The notes: generated from the letters alone by a model not told the origin. Positions 1 through 13,900 are shown, counted from the first letter of the stretch. The stretch: DNA of 64,000 bases from Struthidea cinerea (GCA_013397865.1 VZTI01001782.1:935956-999955), one strand, 5' to 3'. Program-made: numbers and translations.

Positions 1-2229
1 TTGGGACTTCATTAGCTGTTGGCAGAGAAGAGACAAGAATCAGGACCAAAATGCAGGCCAGGGACACAATAAATGAAGCTGTACATATGTCACGTGTCCT
101 TGTTTTCCCTTCTGGGAAAAGACCATAAAGAACTGGGGAGGTTTCCCTGCCAGAAGCAGGACGATGTAGTATGTTAATTGTGTGTGTTGGTTATTGCTGC
201 TTCCTATAACTCTGTGGGGCAGTCACTCCAGAGCAGCTCATACATCAGTATGGATTTAGCAGGGGGAAAAATAAAAGGAGATATGGTCTCCTCTCCATGA
301 GCAGTGGCTGCTGCTGTTTGCCCTCGTGTCCAGTGATGTGGTTGTGCATCTGCACAGCCTCTTCCTTGTGACACAAAATGGGGGGGCCAGTCTGGCATCC
401 CCTGGCTGCTGGAAGGGACAGGTCTTGCTTCCTATTTTTACCTCTCCTCCTTCCCTGCCCACAGTAGCAGCACTGCAGTCCTGCTCTCTTGCACAAGCTC
501 TAGCTTGGATGGGAAAGGGAAAAAATAAGCATCAGTGCAGTTGGAGCTCTACCAGCTTCTGTATAAAAATTTTTTTTTGTTCAGTAAGACTACTGTGTTA
601 AATCTTGCTTTGTTAGCTCTTAACAGTGGAGATCCTAGTCTGCTCTTGTTCTGTGAAACTGTTCTGACTTACAATCTGCTTATTTATTTTTCAAAAGGGA
701 GGATCTTGGGATGATGAGCTCTCTTATCCAGCACAGAGCAGCAGGACACATAGACTGTGCAGATCATCTCAAGGTTAGTGGAATGTGCTGCATGTCTTCT
801 TGCATGAGTGGGGTCTTCCTGTCCAAATGCTATGTGCCCGTCAGAGGTGTTCAGTTCTGCCTTCCAGGAGTTTGAACAGCCCTCAGGACTTCAAGTGGTC
901 TGTTTGTCTTCAGGCTAGGAGAAATGAGGTGGACGCACATGGGATCAGGTGTAGGTTGAGGAAAATGGGGTGGCTTCCGTCCAGACATGGTTTGCAAAGC
1001 GGAAATCAGAGACCAAATGTGCTGCTCCTGACCACGCAGTCTCTGGACCACCTCTGCCCCCTCTGGCATGGGAGATACTCCTCCTCTGGAAACCACCACA
1101 GCTAACATTGTTTCCACTGCTTTAATTGTGATTCCCAACCCTGCAATTACAGCTGCTGTGACATGGATCAATAACAAACTGATGAGAGCCTTTCCTGAGG
1201 CTACTGCATGGAGCAGGGGATGAGGAATGGAGCAGGAGGCTTTCCAGCTTTCAGTTCACCACCTCCTGTCTCACCAAGGTTAAGTGATAACCCAAAATCA
1301 GACAGAACAGAGGGCTGACTCAGCAGGACCCCCCAATGGGCTTGCTGCCTGCTCCTCTCTGAGCTGACTGCACTGAGGATGATGGGGAAGAAAATATATG
1401 GGAAGGGACCGTGGACCTGTTACCTCCTGATTGCAGGCTGGTATCAGCCATGGACTTAACTGGGATTGGGTGGAATTGGGGCATTTGACCTCTCTCTGCA
1501 GTCCCTGGGCCAGTTCAGGGATGTCTTTCCACAGATAAATGTGCTGTGAAATGAACTTACAGTTTTCCAAGAGAAGTAATTCTTTCCATAGGAAAGAGTG
1601 AATGAGCCATGAAACGACATTTCTGTCCTTTACACAGCATCAGGACCCACATCTCCCTTAAACTTTGAACCAGGACAAGTGACTTCACTGATCTGTGCAC
1701 TGTGAACTCCCTTCCTTTACCCATTCCTATTTTGGTAGGGACTGCATTCGTGGCATCTTTTTCTTTGTGCAGCTATTTTTCAGCATAAATCACTTTCCAT
1801 TGTTCCAGTCCAACCACTGAGTGGAAAAGAAAACATGTATGGGCTTTGATTGCCATCTCTCTTGCTAGTAAAGGAGAAATGCCAAACCCGGTCTCTGAGT
1901 TAAAGCTAACAGTGGATGGCCAACACCTGCTCTGCGGTGGGGAGGAACAGTGATGGACCTGGCAAAGAACATGGGAGTGGCTCTACCTGCCCCTGTCAGA
2001 GGGACATTTCCTCCTGCCTAGGAGTGCATTGGTGGGACTTGGCTCTGAGCTGCCTCAGGTTGGGCCCATAGTGATAAATAAAACCCAGACTGAAACCCTG
2101 TCCCACAGCTGTCCCTTCTGCTTTGTTGTGATGCCATGATGATTTTTTGCCTTATCTTTTATACATCTTTTATATATACCTTTTATGTATCCTCAGTGCT
2201 CTTGTCATGCACACTAGTAATTCCTTAAG
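1..2229. other. Intergenic sequence, no gene recognised
   Basis: The frames here are short and show no familiar protein family. The sequence is mixed single-copy-looking DNA without clear CR1 or LTR ends. Confidence 0.6.
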
Positions 2230-2690
2230 TCTGATAACTTAGTATAGTCCTAGTATTTTGTCAAGCCAGGAGACCAAACATCCTGGAGGCCTCGCAGTTG
2301 GAGGCCGGAAAGCCCCACGCTATCCTGAGAAGCCAAGGTCCTCTCTAGGACACATCCTGTAAACTAAGATTAGGCCCACCCAGGGGGCAATTCCTTGGGA
2401 TGGGGGGATATCACGCTATTCATTCAAGCCTCTCATTGGGGAATCTTTGTTAGATATGCTAACTTGCAAGGTCTATAAAATTGTATACGTGATCTATGGT
2501 GGTACGTGCATTTTGTCGCATTCCACCTTGGTGAAGTGGGGCACCATAAGGATCCTCATTAAATACTGAGGTAAAAACCCTTTTTCCCTTAACTGTGTCT
2601 GGCTCTTAGCTTTTAAGACCAGGAAAAGGCATCAGTTGCTTGCACACTTGCTGGCCTGGTTTTGGGGACCGTTCCCATGAGGCAACACCT
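2230..2690 (+). mobile_element. LTR-like element (endogenous retrovirus type), plus orientation
   Basis: This block has the order expected of a retroviral LTR: a TATA-like box (TCTATAAAATTG, near 2,472), a polyadenylation-type ATTAAATACTG near 2,560, and a GT/T-rich region. It ends around AAAAGGCATCA near 2,630. A stretch reading GGTTTTGGGGACC follows and could be a degenerate primer-binding site. I could not find a convincing target-site duplication, so both ends are approximate. No retroviral coding sequence is visible. Confidence 0.5.
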
Positions 2691-5600
2691 GGTACATGGC
2701 TCCAAATGCAGCCGGCTGGGTAGGTGTGAGCTGTGCTAAAGCTCTGTGACTTTTGACACGGACATCACCCGCAGTCCTCATCCAAACCCACTAACGACAA
2801 TGGAAAGGTCTCCTGGTGGCTTCAGCAGCCTCTGTGTCATGTCCTAAACTGAATTCAGGCCAACACGGGATCAGACCAGCCTCACTGCCTAAGCAGCTTT
2901 AGGCTGATGTCAGTGGAGTGGTTGGTGCGAATTCTCAGCAGCAGGGCTGGTGTTGAGGGGTGAGGGCTTCCTCAAAGCCGGGACGGATGTTGGGCGTCAG
3001 GTCCAGGAATTTATAACAGTGAGCAAGACGAGTCCAGTCAGGGTAAGTTTTAGAATACTGGTCTGGGTAATGGTTAGTGACTGACCTAGAGAATAAATGA
3101 TTGTAGGTGAAGTCTGTTAACCCCGAGCTTGAGGCAGCCTTGCTGTGCTCTCCCTCCACAGATGAGGGTTCTTTCAAAGTTGAATGGGACTTCAAAAGTT
3201 ATTAATTTTTTCTAAGGAAAATTTTCACTTTGCTCCTGAGCTTATTGCTGCGTTGTAAAAACAGGTGCTGCTTACTCTTTTCTCTGACCTTCAAAATTAT
3301 TCCACAACACCTAAAAAATTGGAAGGGGTAAAAAAGATCAGGACAACATGTTAAAAAGGTTTAAATTCAGGCCCCAAAGATAGGTAGACTTTTGTTGTAC
3401 AAATACGTGTATATTTCTATACATCTCACTCTATAAAAATAAGGTTTAAGATAATTTTGAAAATTATCTAGTCATTAATTCCATTTCTTGATTATTCTTG
3501 GTAGCACAGTAGATATATTAAATATTTACATAGCCTGGGTGTCTTGGGGATAGAAATCATTTTTTTTCTGAGTTTGTACATATCCTGATACTGAGGACAG
3601 ACACTACATTATGAAGACACTGAACACTTTTGCTGCAGCAACAAGGACTCACCATGTCACTCTCATTTTAGTGACAGCCTGTGACCCTGCTGCATGCCAT
3701 TAAGTGATAGGAATTTTAGGAACCTGTTGAACTACAGGAGAACATTTGACTGACAGACAACTTTTGTCAGGCATTCTTTTTAATGGCTGCTGAGGAGATC
3801 AAAACTGTCTGGTCAAGGCCCAGGTCTTCCTGTGCTAAGCTCCAGGCAGAGGCTTGAAAAAAGACAAGCTGAAAGAGTTGGATGGAACGGATACCAGGTA
3901 TGGCATATCTATAAATGCCATGTGGCATTTCCACAAATCCAGATCCAGAAAGTTAAATTCAAGGAGAGGGTAGAGGTGATGACAAAAATGGATTTTTTTA
4001 AAATCCTTTTTTATTTCTTCTGGAACTAATGGAAAAAATTGTGCTTCCTGGTGTAAACTGATGTAGCTTTGACCTCTGGGAAGAGGTGGTCTACATCCAT
4101 GAGAATATGGCCAAGTATTACTGTGCTGTATGACTGCACAGGAGAGGAGGGTCTGAAGGGCACCGTTATCAAAGGAAGTGAATACTTGAAACACAAAGAA
4201 CTAAAGCTGTTCTGTACCATTCATGAGGCCAACATTTGTTGCTGTAAGCACAGTAATCTGTCTGTCCTTCCTGCAAAATACAGCCTCTCCCGAAAGAAAC
4301 CTGGATGACAGAGACTCTTTGCTGAAGGGTTTAAAGGAATTTTTCTGTCTTTTGTTCAAAATCCTGCAAGGTCAGCTCGTTCACTAGATCCATTCCCCTC
4401 CTGGAGCAGCCCACTGCCATAACCCCATAACCCCTGCGTGCAAATCAACAGAAAAACGCTTTTCACCAGAGCTTTCTAGAAACCTCTCCTGAAAGGGCTC
4501 TGTGAAGGTGTCCAACCCAAGAGGGAATCCCCAGTGCTGTGTGAGACCAGCCATGGCTTTGTCTAGCCATGCCCTGATATCCTCCAGGGACAGAGGTCTC
4601 ATTTCTTCTCTTGGCTGACCTGTTTCCTTCTCATCCCCCTAGTGAGAAAGGCGTCTTGCCTAATGACCAGCCTGAACCTCACAAGCTACAGTGCGTGGCC
4701 ATTGTTGCTCCTACTGCCATTTGATACACAGAAATGAACTTGTCTCAGCCATCTTCACCTCTCCTTGACAGAAGGGCAAGGACATCAAAGCCAGACAGTA
4801 TTTCTTGGCCTTTTTATACACTGCTTGCTCATATTGTAGAAAAGAGGGCTCAGGGTACATATTCAGGCTAGGGACTAATTAGGACCTGAGATCATCGATG
4901 TTATTTAATCCATAGTGTGTTTCCTGGCACTGTTTTAGCTCATGGCTATTCATCCCCCCACAGACTGTGCCCAGGCTTAGCCAGGGACACAGCATCATCC
5001 AAGAGCTGTTCCCAAAGACAGTAGAGATGAAGCCATCCAGTATTTTTAAGACACTGAGTTTTAGCTGTACAGTCATACTCCATGGCCCCGGTCACAGGAA
5101 TGGGATATGACCTATCTCATTATATCCTGTTGTTATGTTTATATATCTATATATATAAACATGTCCCAGAGCATGCCTGTCAAGTGCCAGCTGCCAGCTC
5201 ACCCTTTGCACTGTCCAGCATTCCCTTACTGCCACCTCAGGGGACACAATGTAAACATTCAGCTTCGTGTCATAGGAATCCCCTTCTGATGGTGCTGCTG
5301 CAGTACTCCTACACTATTTCATATACTTTACCTAAAATATGAGTTTAAGTAATAATTTTGTTTTAGGTCACAGGGACCATACCTTGGGGCTACAAGAGGT
5401 GCAGGGTTAGGGGCTAATCAGAACAGATATGGTCAGTCAGCTGGAGAGAACTCGTCTTCAGCACTGTGGGTGAGACAACTGCAGAAGAAGTCTAAGCAGT
5501 GCTGATGTAGCCACAGAAATGAGTAGCTGGCTGTCCCTGGAAGGAAGTCTAGAGCTGGTAGATGAGCCTTACTGTGCTTTCCATTATCATGAAGAAAGTG

Positions 5601-8113
5601 CTGGGGAAACAGCTCACACACTGCTGGCAGCCAGCAGCCAGAGAGACCTTCTGTTTTCATTGAACCCAGCTAATTAATTTGCAGCATTGATTGTTTTTTA
5701 CAGTATATCTGTGTCTCATTTAACATTTGGGTACTACAGCTGAGAACAAATAAATCCAAAACTACACAAGCTGATGGTATTTGTAGCATAACATGAAAGT
5801 CCTTTTAGAAATAACTGAGTTGCCTTTATGGTCCACAAAGGACATTTTTATCTGCTATAACTAAAGACTTTTACATCCCAAAATAAAAGATTTGTACCAC
5901 TACAACATAGCCAGGGGTCCCAAATATTTGTTCCTTGTCAGGAAATTAGGTTACAAGGGAAGAATTTTTTTATTTCTTTTTTTTCAATTATGAGCATTTC
6001 TTAAAGGTCAGAACAATAACAACAACAACAAAAATCCACACACATATATGGGAGTGCTGTCCCCTTTCAAGCAGAAAGGAAAACTGCACAGAAAGCAGCA
6101 CTGATGTGAACCCTTAGGGTGTGAAGATTTGCAGGGCTTCTCCCATCTTATTCTCCCTCATGGCCTGTGGGCTCTTGCATTTAGTTATTACCCGGAGGCC
6201 AAAAGAGATAGATTCAGCAAATAAATCCCAAGCCTTACAGCTGTGAAGGTAGAAGTGTCAGGAGGGAACATGCTCTGCGTCTGTGATGTGACACTGCTGT
6301 GAGAGAGCTGAGTGCTCCAGAAGCCAGGCGATAACTCATGGGAACAGGAAAACAGCACGCTCTAGTGGGGAAATTATTAAAGTCTATTAGGAAAGTCTAT
6401 AAGAAAAATCTGTTAGAAAACAAATCACTGAGTACTGCATGTGAAAACACCTGTTGCTTCCTATCTCTATCCAGTGTTTCCTCTCCCATCCCTCTGCATC
6501 TCCTGTCACTTCTTGCCCCTGGTACCCCTAGGCCCAGGCAGGGGGACAGTCCTTCCAAGGCTGTCCCACCTACTGACACACAGCTTGGGCTGATTTATTT
6601 TTCAGAAGCCAGAATTGGGCCCTCTCCCTCTGGCTTGCTGAGTGCACTTGGCACAGGGTACGTTTGCCTGTGCCAGTGTGGCAGGGCCAGTTAGAGGGGC
6701 GTGGGAGGACAGTCAGGTCAGTGACCATGATGGCCAAGTGCCCCATCAGCACAGTAATTAGCAGGCTCCTTCCCTCTCCTTTTCACTGTCACCCAGTGGA
6801 AAACTCCATCTCCATTAAGAAAGAGAACTCATTACTGGTGAAACAGACGCTAATCAGATATTAGTTGTAACCATTAATGAAAAAGCTAATGAGGTGCTGA
6901 GATCCCCAGCGCTGACTGAAATGAGTTAATCACATCTCACTGCTCAAAGGCCCATTAATCTGTGTGCATGCTGATGTTTCCCATTCCTTTGCTTATTATA
7001 GGAAATAAAAACATCGTTCCAGCTTCATTTGTGTGCATCTGCTGGATGTCTCTGCTAAGCTGTAAAGCCACGTTGTAAAACCTGCAACTGGTGACAAGCA
7101 GTGACGCTCCCTTGGCTCACAGGAAGCCATCACAGAGAGGTGGAATGGCACCCACCTCCAAGGAAGGAAGCAAATACCGTGCCCACAGCCACATAAAAGA
7201 GTGATTTCTCACTGCCCCTGGCTGCTGGTCTAAAATGTTATTCCAGCCTCTACAAGTAACAAGAAATGAAGAGCCACCAGTGTCCCAGGTGCATTCCTCT
7301 TGAAGCAGCTCGCAGCTTTTTCAGCTGGTTTCCTGTCATTACTGCTAGTGGTGAGTATTAATCTCACCTGATTCAAGTGGGATATCTGTGGGATGGATAA
7401 GTAATTAGAAGCATCCAGCAACTGAGGTAGTTTGGTGTAAATTTCACCTAGATTTATTTCAGGCGTTGTTGGCAATACGTGCTCTCAGACTTCAGGAGGT
7501 TCCCTGGAATCCATGGGATTCTTTAAGTATCTAGTTTATTTTAATCTGCCTGGAATGGAGCTGGTTTTATTCCTAGCACCCATATAGTGCTGCATTTTGG
7601 ATTGGTGGTTGTGGGAAGTAAGTGAGTAGCTGTGTGGGTTCTTGGCTGCTGGCCAGGTTAAAATCACACCATGTGTGCCCAAAAGCATCACCAGCCTAAT
7701 TCACTCCTGGCCCACCTACTTCTATGGACCAAACAAATGGGTAAAACTCTACTTCTCTGCAAAAGGTTTTCTAGAAGACACATTTGCTTTATTTTTATGC
7801 TTCCTGTCTTTGACTTTAAATCTGTTTATTTCTGTTTCCTTGCTTACCTATTCAAATCAAACCGTGAAATGATAAAACCTGTCAGCTTGCAGAATTTCTC
7901 CCTGCAGCCCACTCTTTGGTGTCCCCAGTGAAGGACCATCAGTCATTGGTCTCTCCCATGACTCTTTCCTGTGACTCCATCACAGCAGACAGGAGCTCTG
8001 TGCCTCATCAGCCTCTTGGGGAGCTTGCTCACAGTTACCCACCCTCTGATATCTGAATCCTTCAACATTTAAAGGAGAAAGAGGAGTTAAAATAGTGATG
8101 GGACAAGGGGGAA
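2691..8113. other. Intergenic sequence, no gene recognised
   Basis: No coding exon is recognised. Minor simple sequence includes an AT run (TATATCTATATATATAAAC) near 5,141 and (AAC)n near 6,013. The stretch 6,840-7,060 has several ATTAAT/TAATGAG-type motifs and looks like possible regulatory DNA. Confidence 0.5.
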
Positions 8114-8371
8114 CACTTTTAAATGAAAAGACCAGTGATTTAGATTAGCTGTTATTAAGAAATTCTTTACTGTGAGGGTGGTGAGGCACTGGCACAGGCT
8201 GCCCAGAGAAGTTGTGGATGCCCCATCCCTGGAAGTGTTCAAGGCCAGGCTGGATGGGGCTCTGAGCAACCTGGGATAGTGGAAGGTGTCCCTGCCAACA
8301 GCAGCAGGGTTGGAACTGGATGATCTCCCTTCCAACCCAACCATTCTATGATTCTATGATTGATTCTATGA
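8114..8371 (+). mobile_element. CR1 LINE 3'-end fragment
   Basis: The sequence carries hallmark CR1 3' end phrases (TTCTTTACTGTGAGGGTGG, CAGGCTGCCCAGAGAAG, CCTTCCAACCCAACC) and finishes in ATTCTATG repeats. It is 5' truncated, as is usual for CR1, and contains no intact reverse transcriptase. Confidence 0.92.
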
Positions 8372-8419
8372 AATCACTCTTTCCACCGTATTTTCTACCG
8401 TATGGAACCCACTCTGGTA

Positions 8420-9230
8420 TTTGCACAGACTGAACACAGAAGTGGCCACGAACTGGACACACTTCAAAGCACAGCTCAGGTATGGCCGGTCCATTCACAC
8501 CCCTGCAGTACTGACGCATGGGCAAGGACCTCGCTCATCAGATGGAGAATGTAAAGCCGTTTATTGCGCAGTCAGAATTCCCTAAATACCAGCACCCAAC
8601 AGGATATAACATCATATAAACAGGAAAGATGTTCACCACAGTGTCCCCCAATCACCTGGGGGATTGCACAGATTTCACCTAGTATGGTAATAGGTAAACA
8701 ATACCCTGTAAGGCCACAAACTACAATGAACACTTCTCATAGGCCCAGTCTGTCCATAAACACACAATCCTCTCTCAGTCCGTCTCCGGTGACCTGGATG
8801 CACTCCCAGGGTCACCTCTGGGCCCAGGAAAGAGGCCCTCTCTGATCCTCAGAGCCTGTCTCTCTTCCACCACCCAGTGCACTCCAACACACCCCCAGCC
8901 CCAGACAGGGTTTGAGCCGGAGGAGCAATGTGCAGCTCCCCCAGATGGTGGCACTTCTTTGGGGCCAGCCCCAGAAAAGCAAGGAGTGGAACCCAAAAAT
9001 CCACATGGGGAGAAACGGCCGTAAGGGGCTCCTTGATGTAACACTCAATTTGGGGCATCTTTGGAGGAACACCAAGGTGCTGCAGGATGCAGTGTTTGTG
9101 GCACACAATGCTTCCTCACTGGTGTCTGGGTGGACAGGGAGGCCAGCTGGTAGTTTCTGCGTTACTCTAGAGTCTCTGATTATGTGGAAACAGTAACTAT
9201 TGTGGAAACTATTGTCCTGTCTTAGTAGGA
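8420..9230 (-). mobile_element. LTR / endogenous retrovirus fragment, minus orientation
   Basis: Read on the minus strand, there is a TATA-like TTTATATGATG (about 8,612-8,622) and then an LTR-style signal CAATAAACGG (about 8,549-8,558) followed by R/U5-like sequence. A purine-rich GGGGCTGGGGG just before TGTGTTGGAG near 8,896 could be a polypurine tract at the start of the LTR. On that reading 8,900-9,230 would be a degraded internal part. No retroviral protein is recognisable. Borders are approximate and no target-site duplication was found. Confidence 0.5.
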
Positions 9231-10771
9231 GTGTTAATGTCACGGGGACAGACAAACTCCCACATGGATATATTTATATTCTACCAGCCAAAGGTTACCT
9301 TAGAAACTACAAACTAAGGAGTAGAGCAACATGGTGAATTTCCTACAGGAGAATATTTAACTGAAAACAGAGTTTTCCCTCTGCATACAAGTACCTGATC
9401 ATGAAGAACTTTTTACTGTGTGAACCCTATTTTATTTCATATTGCCTGAGGACAATAAATGTAATGAGATCGACTCCCTCAAATTCTATAGGAAAGACAA
9501 GGGAAAACAGAGTTTTAAGGGTGGCAAGGGACTCCTTTGCCTTTTCATTCATTGGGTTTAATTGCTATTCTGACTGTGAGCCATCAAAGGAACCAATGCC
9601 ACTAACTGAAGCCATACAGTTCCCCTGTGGGTACTTCCTTTCTTCATTTGATGGTATAAACAAAGTCCTTTGTCCAAGTCCTGTGGTCAGTCCATCTGTC
9701 TGCATGTTGCTGTTGTTGTTGCTGCATGTTTTACTAGTCTCAAGTGGTTTCCAGTTTTTAATTTTATGCAGATTACTTTCCTGACAAGATCATTTCAGAC
9801 CTGGAAGCTGCATTGCATTGCACCTCTTCTGAGTGGACATGAAGCAAAATGATTTCCAAGAAAGCTGTTCCTTGGTGTTACTTTGCTTTGCTGAACATAA
9901 GAGAGGAGCAAATGCTTTGCATCTCCTCTGTGACTGGAATAGCTCCTCAGACCTGTGTGCCTCTACTTCCCACTCATTTTCAACAAGTGTGATTCTGGCT
10001 GGGCTGTATCCATTAATGGTGGTTAATATCTCACTGATGCAGCACATCTAGAGCCTGGGTTGAAAAGCAAAGTGTGAAGTAGTTTCTGAGAACTGATCCT
10101 CTGAACCTCATCCTCTGAAGGTTGCACTGGACAGCAGCTCTTACTGAGACCATCTGACCTCTGCCTGTATCTGAACAGGAGCTCCCTGAGCTGACCTCTG
10201 ACAACTCCTTGAGCTGCTACCACTAAGCAACCAGGATGGTTGCATTTCAAAGGGCAGCTTGCATCACTGCCAGACCATCTACCCTACTCAGTCCCTTAAA
10301 CAACGAAAGGAAAGAGCACATAAGGAAACTGAGCAGTTGATGAGGTCCATGAGAAATAGCCAAGGTAGAGTGTCCACATGTAAAGCCATGGCGATGCAGA
10401 CGTGGGTGTGACCTGCTGAAGTGGTACCTGATCAAAGGGATCCATCTCCTGGATGGGGTTCTTCTAATGGACAGCTAAGTCATCCATGACTGAAGTGCTT
10501 GTGTGATCGTAGCAGGCCCTTAAAACAGGGACCTGGTGTGGATCCTCAGATCTCAGCCAGGTCAGATAAGTTGAATCATATTTTCAAGTCACTGATTTAT
10601 GAGTCTGCCTTAAATTCCCTTATATATCTCCTATATAGGGCACAGATCCATCAGGAGACTGCAGGCATATTAAGTTCAATTTATTTTCTCCAGAGAGGCC
10701 TACAGCTGCCATGTGAGCAGTGTGATGCCCATGACCACAAGCAGCCTGAAACATGCCAATGTCACCCACGG
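9231..10771. other. Intergenic sequence, no gene recognised
   Basis: Only short frames without recognisable families occur here. A short TTG/CTG run near 9,708-9,723 is the only simple repeat noted. Confidence 0.5.
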
Positions 10772-10815
10772 GACTGCAGAATCTTAAGGGTTGGAAAAGA
10801 TCTCTAAGATCATTG
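10772..10815 (-). mobile_element. Short CR1 3' tail fragment
   Basis: GCAGAATCTTAAGGGTTGG followed by AAAAGATCTCTAAGATCAT is the reverse complement of the extreme CR1 3' end. It is about 44 bp and heavily truncated. Confidence 0.65.
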
Positions 10816-10914
10816 ATTGACTGGATAGGTGTAAGGAAGTGGAATAAGCCTCTGTCACTGTTATGTGACAGAGGAGGTTCTAGGAGCTAATGGAAGTACT
10901 GTGGAAAAAAGAAG

Positions 10915-10958
10915 TGTACACAGAAACACTTTGCTTTAATTAGAATAAAAAATTTATT
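10915..10958 (-). terminator. Candidate distal polyadenylation signal of ST3GAL1
   Basis: On the minus strand AATAAA occupies 10958-10953. About 20 nt later is a CA cleavage-type dinucleotide (about 10,932), then a GT-rich stretch (GTGTTTCTGTGTAC) and a run of T. This is the classical order of signal, cleavage site and downstream element. It has the best surroundings of the AATAAA hexamers I found in the presumed 3' UTR. Confidence 0.55.
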
Positions 10959-13900
10959 TTGATTCATATCATACTGAAAAATTAAATAAATAAAATGTCA
11001 ACAAATGATTGTGTGATACTCCCCTCCATTAGAGAAAAAATCATAATTGATTGTGTAGTCAGAGAAAAATACAAAGAAAATCTGGTCATGGGAGGGAAAA
11101 AGTGCTCGAGATTTGGCTTTGGTAAAAAACATAACACACACTCAAGGAGTGCTTCAGAGATTTTGCAATGGTGGTAAATACAGTCCAAGAGTTTGAAGCC
11201 TTGACACATTGTTAAATGTTTTCCTTGGTTCTTTTAAACCAAATAAACCCAAAAAGTTTCTAGCAGGAAAACAGTCTTCAGCAATGGCAGTGGGAATTAA
11301 TTCTTCCCTCAGCATCATTTGTTGGTATCTCCTGATTCTGAAGGCAATTGAAAGAGCAGCAAAATTGTGGAGGAACTGAGACAAGGATTTAACACAAGTC
11401 AGCTGCCTAAAGGACTCTAGAAAAAGTTCCCCTGGAATAGAAATGTGATGGCACAGATTATTCCTCATCCTACACCTGGAGAGATCCACTCTCTGCTCTC
11501 CTTATACTCTGAAAAATGGACATCAGTGGTTCACAGTTACTGCTTGCTGTTGGCAACAAAATTAAATGGGAATTGCAGCTTGTTCCATGATGAAGACACT
11601 AAATATACCTGCATGTACGAGCCATGAGGTTTTATATGTTCTGTCAGAGGCAGAATGTTCAGGGGAAAATGGAATTTTTATTAGAACAGCAAAAGTAAAC
11701 TTTCAGAACAACACAGACTAGAAAATAGCTGGCTTCTTTTTCCACTGTTTTTGATTCCAATTTGACCCTGGTGATAAAAAAAAACAAAACCAAAACATTA
11801 AGGGGATAAACCACCATGAGTTTTCTTCCAAGTCTTTCTAAAAATGACTGAAAGAGCAGTCAATGTTTCTGAATTACTAATATTTGTCCATGAGAAAAAA
11901 AAAAAAGTATTTGAAAATCCAGCCACACTGTGAAGTTATCACTGGCGTCTTTCACGTAGTCTTTTGCCTCTTAAACTTGCTTTGTCTGCAAGCACCTCAC
12001 CAAAAGCATATTTATTAACAGCAATTTAAGCAAGCAGGAATGCTTAAAGCAAACGAGCAAACATGGTTCAGGTAGTAATGCTTCATTCTTTTACAAAGGA
12101 CGTGGAACAGACAGTAAGCCCATCAAATCTGCTGTGCCTGTGACATGCAGATGAGTTCTGCTGGCCACCATGCTGGGAAATGGCTTTTTGACATAAGGAT
12201 CACGAACAGGTCTCATCAAGAGAGAAATCATGATGAGATTTGAAAATCCTGCCCTTTCCATATTGCTGAACTGAAGGGTCACACGAGCTGACAGAGCTCG
12301 ATTCCCCACACACACATTTGGCATCCTTGGCTCTTTATATGCCACGAGTTCAGTAATACTCACGTGGGTAGAGCAGTTCATGTTGGTGAGCGGTGCTGTG
12401 GCCCAAAATTCCAGCTGGCCATGTATTGCTGCCTTGGAGGGCACCTCACTGGCACCAGCTGGTGCAGAAAGACAAGGGGATAAATCCTGGATAAAGCACA
12501 TCAGTGCTGAAGGGCTTTCACTGACCTCAAATACTCATTTGCTTGGCCATTCTGCCACAACTGGTGCATAGAGAGGAGATGCCTAGATGATTTGGCATAA
12601 ACGCCAACCAATGTGATACATGAAAAATTAAATATGCCATTTTTCCCAAGCCTGATCAAAAGTCCCTTGAAGTCTGTGGCAAGAACTCCTCTGGCTTCCC
12701 CAAGGCTGAAAGTGGGTCAATAATCCATGAGTCCTGTTTTCATGATATTGGGAAGAAAAGACCACTGTTTTCCAATCTTCACTGCCTAACTTGGATTTAT
12801 ATTTATCTGTCCGTGAGGCTTTAATGCGTTGACTCCAGCAAAAATCTGTGGATATAAAATCTCCACTGTAACTTCCCTCCTCTCACTGCCTAGAGGTACT
12901 GACATCCATATACTCATTCCTCCAGAGTTGCACATCATTTTGAAGTCTTTCTTATGCTCTAAGATCAGCTTGTGCAGATTGTGTCTTTGTAGGTGCTGCT
13001 ACAGAACAAAGATTCTTAGGGTATTACTAGTTGATATCCCAACCCATGATTTCTTTTCCATTTCAAATAGAGACCTTGTAAAGAGATACCACATTTTAAA
13101 TTTTTTAAAAAATTAAGAAGAATATTTTCTTGGGACTTTTGAATATTTTCCCATAAAAAAGGTAAAAGCTACCTTTAAAAATTGTCTTGTTTGCGTTTGT
13201 TCAAATGCAATATAGGAGTTGTTATTATTGGTTTTGACTACAAAATCATACCAGACAGAGGCTAAACTTTGGTTCATTTTTCCCCCTTTTATAAAAAAGT
13301 TTAATTTAGGGTTTGTCATCTTAAAAAAAAAAAATCACATCTGTTGCACAATTATAAAAGGCACATATAAATGACTTGAAAAAAGTCCACTTTGCAGTCT
13401 TAAACTGATTAAAAAAAAAAAAAAAATCCAGAGTATTTTCCACCAAAAAAGAACAAAAATTACATATAACCAAACAAGACAGACAAGTGGCTAAAAAGGC
13501 CATTTTTTTCCTGGAGTTTTCAGTATTATTTTCTCCATCATTATGGCTGTGTAGGAAGCAATATTAAATAATATATGAGACAATTTCATATTTTCTAGAC
13601 ACTATCAATGCAAAATGAGGCAATGGTTGAAACAGTTACTACTCCAGGCAACTTCATCATGTTTTTCCTTAATATAGCATGAAAACAGAAGTAATAGAGA
13701 ACAGAGAAGAGACGGTTCAAAAAGAAGATCAACAGCAGAAGTGAATTCATTTCTTTGAGGTAATCCTTAGTATGATGTTCACAGCTGCCTTAGTGGGTCT
13801 CGAGTCCCAAAAGTCATTTTCACTCTTCTTCAAGGATCTCCTGCCTTGCTCGCAGAGAGAACGGACACACAGACAGCAGTTCCTGTGCCCAGGTTTCCCC

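Noticed and set aside
8775..9255. 147-codon minus-strand frame and overlapping frames
   Set aside because: They overlap the LTR/ERV fragment. No retroviral or host domain is recognised.
1..10900. Possible exons of a neighbouring gene (NDRG1 lies next to ST3GAL1 in mammals)
   Set aside because: No frame resembles NDRG1 or another known protein. The neighbour probably lies beyond the window.
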